A stretch of 64,000 nt of DNA. Origin: Streptomyces dangxiongensis (GTDB lineage: Bacteria; Actinomycetota; Actinomycetes; Streptomycetales; Streptomycetaceae). The translations under genes were made by a program, and so were the position numbers. Below, one piece after another: positions 1 through 9,604 of this stretch; positions within the stretch are counted from its first letter, which is position 1; each line of letters starts with the position of its first letter. The notes under the pieces were generated by a model, which saw nothing but the letters and a program-made list of their open reading frames with translations, was not told the DNA's origin and did not search any database. Location of the stretch: positions 8,021,192 to 8,085,191 of the forward strand of contig NZ_CP033073.1 of the NCBI RefSeq assembly GCF_003675325.1. The letters are read 5' to 3'.

Positions 1-969
1 ATGGGGGAGTGGGGCAGGCCCGCCCCCGAGGACCTCACCGACGAGCCCCGCGATCTCGCCGAGGCGGCCCGGCTCCACCTGCGGGAGAAGTTCCTGCGGG
101 CCAAGGTCGCCGTCTCCGGCGCCAATTTCGCGGCCGCCGACACCGGAACGGTGGCGGTGGTGGAGTCGGAGGGCAACGGGCGGATGTGCCTGACCCTGCC
201 GGAGACCCTGATCACCGTCATGGGCATCGAGAAGATCCTGCCGTCCTTCGCCGACCTGGACGTGTTCCTCCAGCTCCTGCCCCGCTCGTCGACCGGTGAG
301 CGGATGAACCCGTACACCTCCCTGTGGACCGGGGTCATCGAGGGCGACGGTCCCCGGAACTTCCACCTGGTGCTGCTGGACAACGGCCGCACCGCCACTC
401 TCGCCGACGAGGTGGGCCGCCAGGCCCTCGCCTGCATCCGGTGCTCGGCGTGCCTCAATGTCTGCCCGGTGTACGAGCGCACGGGTGGCCATGCCTACGG
501 TTCGGTCTACCCCGGGCCGATCGGCGCCGTCCTGACCCCGCAGCTGGCCGGCATCCAGAACGCGGCCTCGCTGCCCTTCGCCTCGACCCTGTGCGGCGCC
601 TGTTACGACGCCTGCCCTGTGAAGATCAACATTCCCGAGGTGCTGGTCCACCTGCGCGCCGAGGCTGTGGAGGCCGAACGCCGGGACCGACTGCTGCCCA
701 CATTCGAGGCACTAGCCATGAAGGCCGCTGGTGCCGTCCTGGGCTCACCCCGCCGGCTGGCCACCGTACAGCGGCTGGCCGCCATGGGAGCTCGGCTGCT
801 GGCCCGTGACGGCCGGATCGGCGCCCTGCCCGGTCCGTTCGCCCGCTGGTCCGACACCCGGGACATCCCGGCGCCGGCCCGCGAGTCCCTGCGCGCCTGG
901 TGGCGCCGCACGCGACCGCCCAGCAGCGAAGGCAGTAGTACGACAGCAGAGGGGAAGGGACGACGATGA
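1..969 (+). CDS. lutB: LutB-type lactate utilisation iron-sulfur protein, 5' end outside window
   Basis: This is the iron-sulfur subunit of the cytoplasmic LutABC system, which oxidises L-lactate to pyruvate. Two ferredoxin-type cysteine clusters are visible: C145-x2-C148-x2-C151-x3-C155-P and C198-x2-C201-x3-C205-P. The family is about 470 residues long, so the 322 seen here are the C-terminal two thirds and the ATG at base 1 is almost certainly an internal Met. The stop overlaps the ATG of the lutC-like gene by four bases (ATGA), which indicates one operon. Lactate is a known end product of oxidative L-fucose breakdown, and a fucosidase gene lies 1.3 kb downstream, so a shared role is plausible but inferred. 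Confidence 0.85.
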   Translation: MGEWGRPAPEDLTDEPRDLAEAARLHLREKFLRAKVAVSGANFAAADTGTVAVVESEGNGRMCLTLPETLITVMGIEKILPSFADLDVFLQLLPRSSTGERMNPYTSLWTGVIEGDGPRNFHLVLLDNGRTATLADEVGRQALACIRCSACLNVCPVYERTGGHAYGSVYPGPIGAVLTPQLAGIQNAASLPFASTLCGACYDACPVKINIPEVLVHLRAEAVEAERRDRLLPTFEALAMKAAGAVLGSPRRLATVQRLAAMGARLLARDGRIGALPGPFARWSDTRDIPAPARESLRAWWRRTRPPSSEGSSTTAEGKGRR

Positions 970-1602
970 ACGGCCGCCAGACCGTCCTGAGCGCGATCCG
1001 CGGAGCACTGTCCGGCGTGCCGGGTTCGGAGCGCCCCGACGATGTAGCGATGTCGCACGGTCGCCGCGCCGATCACGCGGGACCGGACATCGTCAGCCTG
1101 TTCGTCGAGCGTGCCGCCGAGATACCGCGCCACGGTGGTCCGTGTGCCGCCGGCCGGTGCCGCGGCGGCCGTCGGTCATGCGCTGGCCCGAACCGGAGCA
1201 CGGTCCCTGGTGGTTCCGCCCGGGCTTCCTGAGGACCTGGTTCCGGAGGGGGCGTGGTCACTGCTGGCGGACGTCCCGCCGTTGACAGCCGGACAACTCG
1301 ACGCGGCGGACGCCGTGGTCACCACTGTCGCCACCGCCATCGCGGTCACCGGCACCGTGACCCTCGACCATGGTCCGGGCCAGGGACGGCGGGTCCTGAC
1401 CCTGCTTCCGGACCAGCACATCTGCGTGGTCCGGGCGGACCAGATCGCTTCCGACGTACCCGAGGCATGGGGCCTGCTCGACCCCTACCGCCCGCTGACG
1501 CTCATCTCCGGCCCCTCGGCCACCAGCGACATAGAACTGGACCGCGTCGAGGGCGTGCACGGGCCCAGGACCCTGGACATCGTCGTGGTGGGGGGCGCCT
1601 GA
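966..1602 (+). pseudogene. lutC: LutC-like protein with a frameshift
   Basis: LutC is the third subunit of the LutABC lactate oxidation system, usually about 210 residues. The N-terminal part (MNGRQTVLSAIRGAL...) is read from 966, but the family-like sequence YRATVVRVPPA and the conserved C-terminal part (DQHICVVRADQI, then the ISGPSATSDIE signature) continue in another frame from about 1120. Removing one A in the gagataccgc stretch at about 1124 restores a continuous protein of about 211 residues. The gene is therefore either a recent pseudogene or carries a sequencing error. It overlaps lutB by four bases. Confidence 0.8.
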
Positions 1603-1609
1603 AGGCCGG

Positions 1610-2088
1610 CTCGTAACTGCGTCTGCTGCGGTTCGGGGAGGCCGGTGCTGGGCCGGGCGGGCGCGTATTCGGCGACGGGAGGCGTTGTGGTCGTCTCTCC
1701 AGCCTTCGAGCTGGTCCTGGTCGGCCTCGCGGCGACGCGGAACGAGGGCGCCGGTGCCGTGGTAGCCGCCGTCGGCCAGGACGGTGGCCTTGCCGACGGT
1801 GCTGTCGATGCCGGACTCGGTGAAGGCGGTGCGGTCGTTGCGGTTGCCGGGCAGCGGCCGGCCGACGACCAGCACCAGGCGGGTGTCGGCGTGCACCAGG
1901 ACCTGCAGGTTCGCCGAGTACCGGTAGTTCTTGGAGGAGCCGGCCACGCTGCGGTCGCCGGCGGGCACGAGCGTGCCGTCGACGATGACGACCTCGGCCG
2001 CCTTCTGCTCGCCCCGGTCCGGGCCGGGGCGAGCAGTGAACCGTGCCGATCGATGATCCGGCCGACCGCTGCGCGACATTGATCCCAT
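1610..2088 (-). pseudogene. Fragment of an IS5/HARBI1-type DDE transposase
   Basis: The minus strand reads VIVDGTLVPAGDRSVAG, a YRYSANLQVL segment and then VLADGGYHGTGALVP. These are the first and second catalytic Asp regions of the HARBI1-like DDE_Tnp_4 transposases common in Streptomyces. The sequence ends after HNASRRRIRA, just before the position of the third catalytic residue, and there is no convincing N-terminal third. It is a dead fragment lying between lutC and the fucosidase gene. No terminal inverted repeats were recognised. Confidence 0.6.
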
Positions 2089-2305
2089 GATTTACCCCAG
2101 GCTCCTGGCGGCGATGTGTTGTGACCAGGGATTTTCCGAATTCCCTCTCCTCGCTCTGGACACGGGGTATGACTGTGCCCGTTAATACATCCGATGTCCG
2201 TGGGAGGCGCTTGAGGCCCGGCCGGATACGAGCCGCCGTCTGCGCAGTGCCGCGGACAAGCAGTCACCGGCACCCTGTGTCCCTCACCCCTCCAGGAGCC
2301 GCACG

Positions 2306-4072
2306 ATGTCCTCCGCTCCCCTCAGCAGGCGTTCCCTCATCAAGGCCGCAGCTCTCGCCGGCGGTACCGTGGCGTTCGGTCTGCCGCAGGCCCTGTGGCC
2401 CACCACCGCCGAGGCCTACTCCGTCTCCCCGAAGCTGGACTGGTGGTACCAAGCCCGGTTCGGGATGTTCATCCACTTCGGGTCCTACTCCTACTACGGC
2501 AAGGGCGAGTGGGAGTTCAGCCAGAACCACTGGTCCAAGGCCGACTGGCAGAACAACGTGAGCAAGCGGTTCAACCCGTCCACCTTCAACGCCGCCCAGA
2601 TCGCCGAGCTGGCCAAGAACGCCGGCATGAAGTACCTTGTGATCACCTCCAAGCACCACGAGGGCTATGCGATGTGGGACTCCGACATCGCGGGCTTCAC
2701 CGACACCACCGGCACCAAGCAGTACAACCTGCACGACTACAGCAACTTCCAGCCCGACCTGCTGGCCCAGTTGAAGACCGAGTGCACGAACCGGGGCATC
2801 AGGTTCGGGCTCTACTACTCGATCATGGACTGGAACCATCCCTCGCAGACCTGTGTCCCCGAGCGCTGGACCGCCGACATATCCCCGACGGCCCGCACCG
2901 GCTACATCAACGACATGAAGGGCCAGTTGCAAGAGTTGCTGGACCGCTATGACCCGGCCGTCCTGTGGTTCGACGGCGACTGGTGCGATTGGTGGGCCAA
3001 ATCCGACGGCCAGGACCTGTACAACTGGCTGATGCAGCGCAAGCCCGGCCTCGTCGTGAACGAACGTGTCAAGCGGGACGAGAATCTCGGCGACTTCGCC
3101 TGCCCGGAGCAGACGGTTCCCGACGGGCCGATGGACCGGCCGTGGGAGACCTGCGCCACCATGAACGGCCAGTGGGGCTACACCGACTGGGCGGAGAACC
3201 TCTACCGGCCCGTCAAGGACATCATCCGTGAGATGGTCACCGTCATCTCCCGGGACGGCAACTACCTGCTCAACATCGGCCCCAAGGGCGACGGTTCCGT
3301 GACCGCCGGATCCGTGACCGTTCTGAACGGCCTGGCCTCGTGGATGGCCACCCACGGCGACAGCATCCACGGCACCAGCGGCAGCCCCTTCGCCACCGAG
3401 CCGTCCTGGGGCAAGATCACCAAGAAGAACGGCAAGCTCTTCGCCCACGTCTTCAACTGGCCCACGGGCGGCACCCTCCAGATCCCGGCGGTGTACAACA
3501 CGATCAACCGCGTGTACCTGATGAACAACCCCGGCACCAGCCTCAACTACTGGGCCGGTGGCGGGCAGATCAACGTCCAAGTGCCGGCCACCGCGCCCGA
3601 TGCGAACGACTCCGTGGTCTGCGTGGAGGTCAACGGCATGCCCGCCGTCCTCGCCAACGGCGTCTACCGGCTGGTCTGCGCCCAGAGCGGCAAGGCTCTC
3701 GACAACGCCAACGTCGGCAACGAGGGCAGCCCGGTCATCCAGTGGACCGTCAACGGTGGCACGCCGCAGCAGTGGACGGTCACCGACCTGGGCCACGGCT
3801 ACTACAAGCTGGTCTGCGTCCGCAGCGGCAAGGCCCTCGACGACAACAACAGCACCTCCGACAGCGCAGTGATGGTGCAGCGTACCGACGACGGCAGTCG
3901 TCAGCAGCAGTGGGCCGTCACCGCGCTGGGCGACGGCGCGTTCCGGCTCGTCAACCGGCACAGCGGAAAGGCGCTGGACAACTCCAACAACGCCGCGGAC
4001 AACACCCAGCTCATCCAGTGGACCCCCAACGGCGGCGCCCCGCAGCGGTGGGGCATGACCAAGGTCGGCTGA
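2306..4072 (+). CDS. Secreted GH29 alpha-L-fucosidase with C-terminal ricin-type lectin domain
   Basis: The 588-aa protein removes alpha-L-fucose from glycans outside the cell. The N-terminus has a twin-arginine signal (SRRSLIKAA, R8-R9, then a hydrophobic stretch ending near residue 38), so Tat export is predicted. GH29 signatures follow: WWYQARFGMFIHFG, the ITSKHHEGYAMWDS block, and VLWFDGDW containing the likely nucleophile D223. After about residue 445, three GKALD-type beta-trefoil repeats ending in QQW or QRW form a RICIN/CBM13-like module. An AGGAG ribosome binding site lies 9 bases before the ATG. The same lectin module recurs in the other exported enzymes of this island, suggesting binding to galactose- or arabinose-rich polymers. 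Confidence 0.93.
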   Translation: MSSAPLSRRSLIKAAALAGGTVAFGLPQALWPTTAEAYSVSPKLDWWYQARFGMFIHFGSYSYYGKGEWEFSQNHWSKADWQNNVSKRFNPSTFNAAQIAELAKNAGMKYLVITSKHHEGYAMWDSDIAGFTDTTGTKQYNLHDYSNFQPDLLAQLKTECTNRGIRFGLYYSIMDWNHPSQTCVPERWTADISPTARTGYINDMKGQLQELLDRYDPAVLWFDGDWCDWWAKSDGQDLYNWLMQRKPGLVVNERVKRDENLGDFACPEQTVPDGPMDRPWETCATMNGQWGYTDWAENLYRPVKDIIREMVTVISRDGNYLLNIGPKGDGSVTAGSVTVLNGLASWMATHGDSIHGTSGSPFATEPSWGKITKKNGKLFAHVFNWPTGGTLQIPAVYNTINRVYLMNNPGTSLNYWAGGGQINVQVPATAPDANDSVVCVEVNGMPAVLANGVYRLVCAQSGKALDNANVGNEGSPVIQWTVNGGTPQQWTVTDLGHGYYKLVCVRSGKALDDNNSTSDSAVMVQRTDDGSRQQQWAVTALGDGAFRLVNRHSGKALDNSNNAADNTQLIQWTPNGGAPQRWGMTKVG

Positions 4073-4077
4073 GCGGC

Positions 4078-4400
4078 CCCGCGGTGGCGCACCCTGGCAC
4101 CCTGCCCGGCGGCCCAGGTCACCACGAACGAGGGGTGCCGACCTTCGCCACCAGGACGCCGAGCAGCAGGCCGGTGACCGTACCGGTGAGGATGGCCGCG
4201 CCCGACGGCGCTGTAGCCAGGGCCACCCGTGGTCGGTGAGCAGGATGGCCGGAACGGCGGCGCGAGACCCGCTGGCGTACCCGGCGGGCAGGCTGATCTC
4301 GCCGAGGAGGAGGACGAGGACCAGCCCCATGGCGATGGCGTGGAGGGTTCGCGCCGATGGCGTTTCACTGGCCGTGCCGCGTCCGTGCCCGCAGTGGTGT
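4078..4400 (-). pseudogene. Remnant of a sugar ABC transporter permease (XylH/RbsC type)
   Basis: The minus strand reads MGLVLVLLLGEISLPAG and then AAVPAILLTDHGWPWL in one frame. It then gives APSGAAILTGTVTG followed by LLLGVLVAKVG in a second frame and HPSFVVTW in a third. Together this matches a central transmembrane part of sugar ABC permeases of the BPD_transp_2 family (typical block: GLLVAKLGIPSFVVTLA). At least two frameshifts and the short length show that it is decayed. Together with the sugar-binding protein remnant near 9.2 kb it suggests a lost uptake system. Confidence 0.5.
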
Positions 4401-4921
4401 GCGCGTGTGCGCGTGTGCGCGGCCACCGGGTCCGGGACGGCCCGCATGGCTGACGTCAGAGGGATCCGGCTGTTGCCGCGGGAGTCCGGAGTGGGGGCGT
4501 GAGTCGGAGGTGGGGCGAGAGCTGTGTCATGCCATTCACCGTGACAGCGCAGGGGGTTGACGATCGGCAGGGCGCAACAACGACGCAGGTCAGGCCGGTT
4601 GGGCCTGTTGATCAGCGGGTGGAGGGCTGCCTCTCCGGCCAGTCCCGGCCGTCCCGGACGGCTCGCTGGATCCGCACCAGGTCTTGACGGGGGCATGCTG
4701 CGACCCCACAGTAAGCCCGATTAATCAACTGCCCTTACAAAAAGGCGCAGTGTTCGGGGTGGGTGGGAGGAGAGATGTTTCGCAGCTTCTGCGGCGTCGT
4801 TCCGAAACGTCCGGTGCGCAGGTCATCGCACTGGCAGTGGCCGCCGCAGGCCTTCTCAGACCGCCGTGCGCCGTGCCTCGAGGACGGGCCGCCCGGGCCC
4901 TGATGACGAAGGAGGAAACAG
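4401..4921. other. Intergenic region without a convincing gene
   Basis: No open frame here has family resemblance or a good ribosome binding site until the GH62 gene. The last 15 bases contain its Shine-Dalgarno (gaaggaggaaac). A relatively AT-rich patch at about 4712-4745 (gattaatcaactgccctta) may hold the promoter. Confidence 0.5.
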
Positions 4922-6451
4922 ATGATGGCCATTGGTAGGGCCGGAGCCACCCTGCCCCGAGAACGTGGCGTGGTGGCATTAGTGGTCATGGCCATGGTGG
5001 CCGCATTTCTGGTTGTGGCCGGTGCGCCCCGGGCGTCGGCGGCGACTGTGGACCTCGACGGGTGGTACGTGCTGGTCAACCACAACAGCGGCAAGGCGAT
5101 GGACGACGCCAACTTCGCCACCGGTGACGGTGCCGCGGTGGTGCAGTGGACGCGCGGCGACGCAGCCAACCAGCAGTGGCGGTTCCTCGACTCGGGGGGC
5201 GGCTACTACCGCTTGCAGAACCGGCATTCCGGCAAGGTGCTCGATGACCAGGGGTGGTCGACCACGGCCGGGGCCGACATCGTGCAGTGGAGCGATCAGA
5301 ACGCGACCAACCAGCAGTTCCGGCTGGCGGACTCGCCGGGCGGCTATGTGCGGCTGATCAATCGTCACAGCGGTATGGCCGCTGAACTGAAGGACGGCTC
5401 CACCGCTGACGGGAGCAGGGTCACCCAGTCCTGGGACTGGGACGGGAGCAACCAGCAATGGCAACTGGTCCGCGTCGGCAACGCCTCCACCCCGTCACTG
5501 CCGTCGACGTTCAAGTGGAGCTCCAGCGGCGTACTGGCGGGCCCGAAGCCGGACGCGAAGCACAACACCGTCGCCATCAAGGACTTCTCGGTGGTCCGCT
5601 ACGACAACGAGTGGCTGGTCTACGCTTCGGCGGTCGGCCCGAACTTCGGCTACGGTCTCGAGACCTTCAAGTTCGGTGACTGGTCACAGGCCGCTTCGGC
5701 GCCACAGACGTACCTCGACGAGGTGTCGCCGATGGGACCGGGTTACCGGGCCGCGCCGCAGGTGTTCTACTTCGCCCCGCAGAAACTGTGGTACATGGTC
5801 TACCAGACCGGTCCACCCACGTACTCGACGAGCACCGACCCCAGCAACCCGGCGTCCTGGTCGGCGCCGAAGACGTTCATCGACAACGAGCCTCCGATCG
5901 TGCAGCAGTACAACGGTGGCTGGCTCGACTTCTGGGTCATCTGCGACACGACCGACTGCCATCTGTTCTTCACCAACAACAAGGGGCAGCTCTTCCGGGC
6001 GGACACCAGCCTGGCCAACTTCCCCAACGGCTTCGGCAACACCACCGTGGCCCTCTCCGACACGGCCAGCAACCTGTTCGAGGCGACCAACGTGTACAAG
6101 GTCGCCGGCACCAACCAGTACCTGCTGATCGTCGAGGCGATGGCACCGTCCAACGGACGACGCTATTTCCGGTCCTGGACCTCCACCAGTCTCACCGGAA
6201 ACTGGACACCGCTGGCCGGCACCGAGTCCTCGCCTTTCGCGGGCGCCAAGAACGTCACCTTCTCCGGCACACCCTGGACCCAGGACATCAGCCACGGAGA
6301 GATGGTCCGCGCCGGCAACGACCAAACACTTCCCATCGACCCCTGCAACATGCGGTACGCCTACCAGGGCGTGGATCCCGGTGCCACCGGCGATTACAAC
6401 TCGCTCCCGTGGCGGATGGGCCTCCTCACCCAGACCAACTCGACCTGCTGA
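4922..6451 (+). CDS. Secreted GH62 alpha-L-arabinofuranosidase with N-terminal ricin-type lectin domain
   Basis: The 509-aa enzyme releases arabinose from arabinoxylan or arabinan side chains. A Sec signal peptide covers about residues 1-41 (hydrophobic VVALVVMAMVAAFLVV, then ASA-A). Residues about 45-182 hold three trefoil repeats (HNSGKAMDD, HSGKVLDD, HSGMAAEL) ending in QQW or QQF. Residues about 195-509 are the GH62 five-bladed propeller. Likely catalytic residues are D221 in IKDFSVV, D342 in FWVICD and E387 in NLFEATN, by analogy to characterised GH62 enzymes. A strong GGAGG site precedes the ATG-ATG start. It shares its lectin type with the GH29 enzyme, but here the lectin is N-terminal. 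Confidence 0.93.
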   Translation: MMAIGRAGATLPRERGVVALVVMAMVAAFLVVAGAPRASAATVDLDGWYVLVNHNSGKAMDDANFATGDGAAVVQWTRGDAANQQWRFLDSGGGYYRLQNRHSGKVLDDQGWSTTAGADIVQWSDQNATNQQFRLADSPGGYVRLINRHSGMAAELKDGSTADGSRVTQSWDWDGSNQQWQLVRVGNASTPSLPSTFKWSSSGVLAGPKPDAKHNTVAIKDFSVVRYDNEWLVYASAVGPNFGYGLETFKFGDWSQAASAPQTYLDEVSPMGPGYRAAPQVFYFAPQKLWYMVYQTGPPTYSTSTDPSNPASWSAPKTFIDNEPPIVQQYNGGWLDFWVICDTTDCHLFFTNNKGQLFRADTSLANFPNGFGNTTVALSDTASNLFEATNVYKVAGTNQYLLIVEAMAPSNGRRYFRSWTSTSLTGNWTPLAGTESSPFAGAKNVTFSGTPWTQDISHGEMVRAGNDQTLPIDPCNMRYAYQGVDPGATGDYNSLPWRMGLLTQTNSTC

Positions 6452-6623
6452 CCGAACCGCGCACTCCCGCCCGCGAGTCCCTCACCCACAACGCGTAGAC
6501 CTGGCCGAGCGACGCCTCCGAGGGTCGTGGCAAGCCCGTGGTCGCGTTGATGGGTGACAGGCCGCGAGCAGTTCGTCCGGGCGCTCGGCTGGGCTCTCCA
6601 GCCGAGCGTTCTGCGTGGGCGGC

Positions 6624-7240
6624 TCAGGAGGCGGAGCCGATGACGGCCGTCCCGGAAGGGGTGGTGCGGTAGGTGACGGTCGCGCCGCTCCAGAAGTGGT
6701 AGGTGAGGGTCACCTGCGCGCCGTCCTTGATCGTGGACAGGGAGTCCGAGGTGAGGACGATGGCGCCCTGGGCGTAGTCGGGGGCGAAGGACCGGCCGGA
6801 CTCTTGGTACGACGTCCAGGGCGCGGGACCGGCGTTGCGGTCGGCGGCGTACTTCGCCTCCGTCGTGGCCAGCACGTCGCCGCGAACTGGCTGGGGATGC
6901 TGACGGAGCTGGTGGTCCACGACGGGTTCTCGATCTGCGGTTGACCGGCGGCCGCCCCTACGGCACGTTCGGGCACCGGTCCGGCGAACTCCGTGCCCGC
7001 GTCCACGAACTGCTGCGCCCAGGCGTCCGGGGCGAACTTGCCGCCCTGCGACACCAGTTGGTGAGCGAACTGCACCCAGTTGCCCGCCTTGTCGCGGGCC
7101 CCGTCGGGGTGCGGCGGGGGACACGTCGGGCGGGGGCCGCCCCTCTGCCGCGGACGGAACGTGTCGCACGGCCGCCCGCGGCAACCGCCGCACCGAACCC
7201 GGCCTGCGGACGCCGCAGTCTGCAACGGCGGAGCCAACCG
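6624..7240 (-). pseudogene. Decayed secreted protein with a C-terminal X2/Ig-like carbohydrate-associated domain
   Basis: The last 85 residues (6624-6880, minus) read FAPDYAQGAIVLTSDSLSTI and then VTLTYHFWSGATVTY. This resembles the X2-type Ig-like modules attached to bacterial cellulases. Upstream, in a shifted frame, is DKAGNWVQFAHQLVSQGG followed by KFAPDAWAQQFVDAGTEFAG. No intact start exists, and further frame changes occur towards 7240. The catalytic identity could not be recognised. The protein was probably a secreted sugar-polymer enzyme of this island. Confidence 0.45.
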
Positions 7241-7827
7241 GAAACGGACTTTCGGCTGAGTGGCGGCGGCCTCCGAGCCCGGGCACGGGCAACGTCGCCC
7301 AGGCTGCCCGCCGGCGCGTCACACCGCCGGCTGTTCGTTGGCCCAGAGCGACGCGGCGCCGTCGGCTGGCCGGGTAGACCGTCATGGTGATGGGCCGCGC
7401 TCTCGGTCGGAACATCCGCGACGCAAGTGGCCGCGGCGTCGCCGACCACCGTCACGGTGAGCGGAGCGTTGCCCGGGCTGACACCCGACGGTGAAGGCAC
7501 GAGCAGCGGAGGCGGGGGGAAACAGCCGACCGCTGATGGACGAGACCGGCACAGCAGCGAAGGGATCGGCCAGCTATCGGTGGACCCGGGCCTTGCCCGT
7601 TTTCACCTCCTCGAGACGAGCCGACGGCCCTCCAGCCGGTCCGACGACACGGTGAGGGCTGGCCGGTCGACGGCGGTAAGGACACCGGGCGTCGACCGGC
7701 CGAGCGGGCCGTTCAGCCCTGTCCGCCGGGGGGTGTCAAGGGGCCGCACAGCGTCCTCGACGGGTCCTTCACCGCGACCGGCTTCGGTCTGACCACGACG
7801 AGCCGCAGCCAGCAATCTCACCGACGT
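7241..7827. other. Non-coding or decayed stretch
   Basis: Short open frames occur on both strands, but none shows a recognisable domain. The minus frame around 7400-7500 (NAPLTVTVVGDAAATCVADV) could be the remnant of an exported protein belonging to the pseudogene beside it. Nothing else stands out. Confidence 0.4.
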
Positions 7828-8535
7828 CTACCGAAGGGAGAGCGCTTCGCCGGAGCGCAGGTGTTCTCTCAGCCACTGTTCGGTGTTGCTCACGTGCAGC
7901 AGCGCGGCGGCCTGGCTGAGGGCGGCGTCGCGGGTGGACAGGGCGTTGAAGATCGCCTCGTGCTCGGCGAGGGTGCGGTCCGAGGCCTGGGCGTCGAGGA
8001 GGCCGCGCCAGATGCGGGCGCGCAGGGTGCGGCCGGAGATGCTCTCCAGAAGGGTGAGCAGGGTCTCGTTGCCGGTGGCGGAGACGACCGCGTGATGGAA
8101 GGCGGCGTCGTGTGCGGTGAGCCGCTCGGGCTCGTCGCGGGCCTCGCGCATGGCATCGAGGTGGCCCTTGATCTCGGCCAGCTGGGCGTCGTTGATCCGG
8201 GTGGCGGCCAGGGCGGTGGCGACCGGTTCCAGGAGCCGTCTTACCTCCATGAGGTCCTGCAGGGCGGCCGAGTCGCCCTGCAGCAGTTCCACCGCACCGC
8301 CCAGACCTTCCAACAGCAGGCTCGGCTGCAGGCTGGTCACGTACGTGCCGTCGCCCTGCCGGACCTCCAGGACCCGCGCGACGGCCAGCGCCTTGACCGC
8401 CTCACGGGCCAGGTTGCGGGACAGGCCTAGCTGGGCCGCAAGGTCCGGTTCGGGCGGCAGCTTCGATCCCGGCGGCAGCGCACCCGTGCGGATCAGCTCA
8501 CGGATCTGCGCTATGGCCTTGTCCGTCAGAGACAC
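7828..8535 (-). CDS. GntR-family (FadR/FCD type) transcriptional regulator
   Basis: The 235-aa protein has an N-terminal winged helix (LPPGSKLPPEPDLAAQLGLS, then the VRQGDGTYVTS wing) followed by an all-helical FCD ligand-binding domain from about residue 85, containing the metal-site histidines of HDAAFHHAVVSATGN. Such regulators usually respond to sugar acids or other carboxylates. I chose the GTG at 8535 because aaggag lies 6 bases upstream; an ATG 24 bases earlier has no such site. The gene follows the remnants of an aldo/keto reductase and a sugar-binding protein on the same strand, so it probably controlled that sugar operon. It appears intact. Confidence 0.88.
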   Translation of the reverse strand: MSLTDKAIAQIRELIRTGALPPGSKLPPEPDLAAQLGLSRNLAREAVKALAVARVLEVRQGDGTYVTSLQPSLLLEGLGGAVELLQGDSAALQDLMEVRRLLEPVATALAATRINDAQLAEIKGHLDAMREARDEPERLTAHDAAFHHAVVSATGNETLLTLLESISGRTLRARIWRGLLDAQASDRTLAEHEAIFNALSTRDAALSQAAALLHVSNTEQWLREHLRSGEALSLR

Positions 8536-8559
8536 TGCGAACTCCTTCCCGGACCGCAC

Positions 8560-9000
8560 GCTGTAGGCACGTCCGACCTGATCAGCCCTCGGAGGCGGAG
8601 ATCGTCCCGGAGGCCGTCGGGGACCTGCCGGCGGTGGAGTTCCACGTCTCGTATCACCTGTTCCGGGTCCCGCATACCGAGCGTAACGTTGATGATAGTG
8701 GGATGCCTGAGGGGGGAAGGCGATGGCGGCGGCCAGCAGACTCGTGCCGTGCGCGGCACGGATCTCGGCGATCGCCAGAGCGCGGGCCGCCAGATCCGAG
8801 GGCGCGTCCTGGTAGTCGTTCCTTCATGCCCTCCGCGGGGCGGTCGCGGGAGAGTAGTCCCGAGTCGAACACGCCCACGGCCACCACGCTCTCGCCGAGT
8901 GCCTGCGCGGCGGGCAGGACGTCGTCGAGGGCGGACCGGTCGAGGAGTTGGCAGCGCCCCGCGAGCATCACCACTCCGTACGGAGGCGAGGTCGGCGCCG
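8560..9000 (-). pseudogene. Aldo/keto reductase remnant (L-fucose / D-threo-aldose dehydrogenase type)
   Basis: The minus strand gives MLAGRCQLLDRSALDDVLPA, then LGESVVAVGVFDSGLLSRD in one frame. In another it gives HPTIINVTLGMRDPEQVIRD, then VELHRRQVPDGL and RSDVP at the end. These are the C-terminal half of NAD-dependent aldose 1-dehydrogenases that oxidise L-fucose-like sugars. At least two frameshifts and the missing N-terminal half make it a pseudogene. It lies between the sugar-binding protein remnant and the GntR regulator in one direction, like a former operon. Confidence 0.6.
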
Positions 9001-9029
9001 CTCATCGGCCGAGCCGTCCGCCGTCGACG

Positions 9030-9330
9030 GAGAGGACGCCGGGGAGGCTGCCGTGGGTGCCGCCGTCGACGGTGACCAGAGGAGCGGAGAGCCGGTCCTC
9101 CAGCAGACTCACGGATCTGGATGATCGTGCCGTCGTGGTCGGTCTTGCCCGGCTCGAACGTCTTCCCGTCGATCGCCGCCTTGAGGTAGCACGGGGCGTA
9201 CTTGGCGTACAGGTCGGCGGGCCGGGAGGCAGTCAATGCTGCCGACGGCGATGTTCTTGAGTTCCTCGGGGATGCCGTCGGTGGACACGATGAAGACGCG
9301 CTCTTTGTCCCTCGGCCCCACCAGCAGGCC
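9030..9330 (-). pseudogene. C-terminal remnant of a periplasmic sugar-binding protein
   Basis: Joined across frames, the minus strand reads VFIVSTDGIPEELKNIAVGS, then ADLYAKYAPCYLKAAIDGK, then a C-terminal tail (LLEDRLSAPLVTVDGGTHGS). This resembles the end of RbsB/XylF-type sugar ABC transporter binding proteins. The N-terminal two thirds are absent and the frame changes twice. It supports the view that a sugar uptake operon has been lost here. Confidence 0.45.
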
Positions 9331-9604
9331 CTCTACTTCCTCGCGCTTGTCCCGGAGCGGGGTTGTTACGTCAGTGCGACGGCTGACCCGGAAGATGCTC
9401 TGGCGGCGCAAGCCCAGCACCTTCTCGGGGGTCGATCCATCGCATCGATGATGTTTGTCGGTGACACGCTGGCGGAAGGCGGTGCCCGCTCGGTCGCAGC
9501 CGGGTTCGTGCGAGGTCGGACGGAGCAGGACCGCCCGGGGCGACCACCCACGTCAGCGGGTCCTCCCCGGGCGGTCCGGACGCGACGAAGCCGGTCATGG
9601 CAGG

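Noticed and set aside
2264..4696. 810-codon open frame on the minus strand opposite the fucosidase gene
   Set aside because: It is the antisense shadow of a GC-rich gene; the translation is Val/Gly/Arg/His-rich with no domain, while the plus strand encodes a clear GH29 enzyme.
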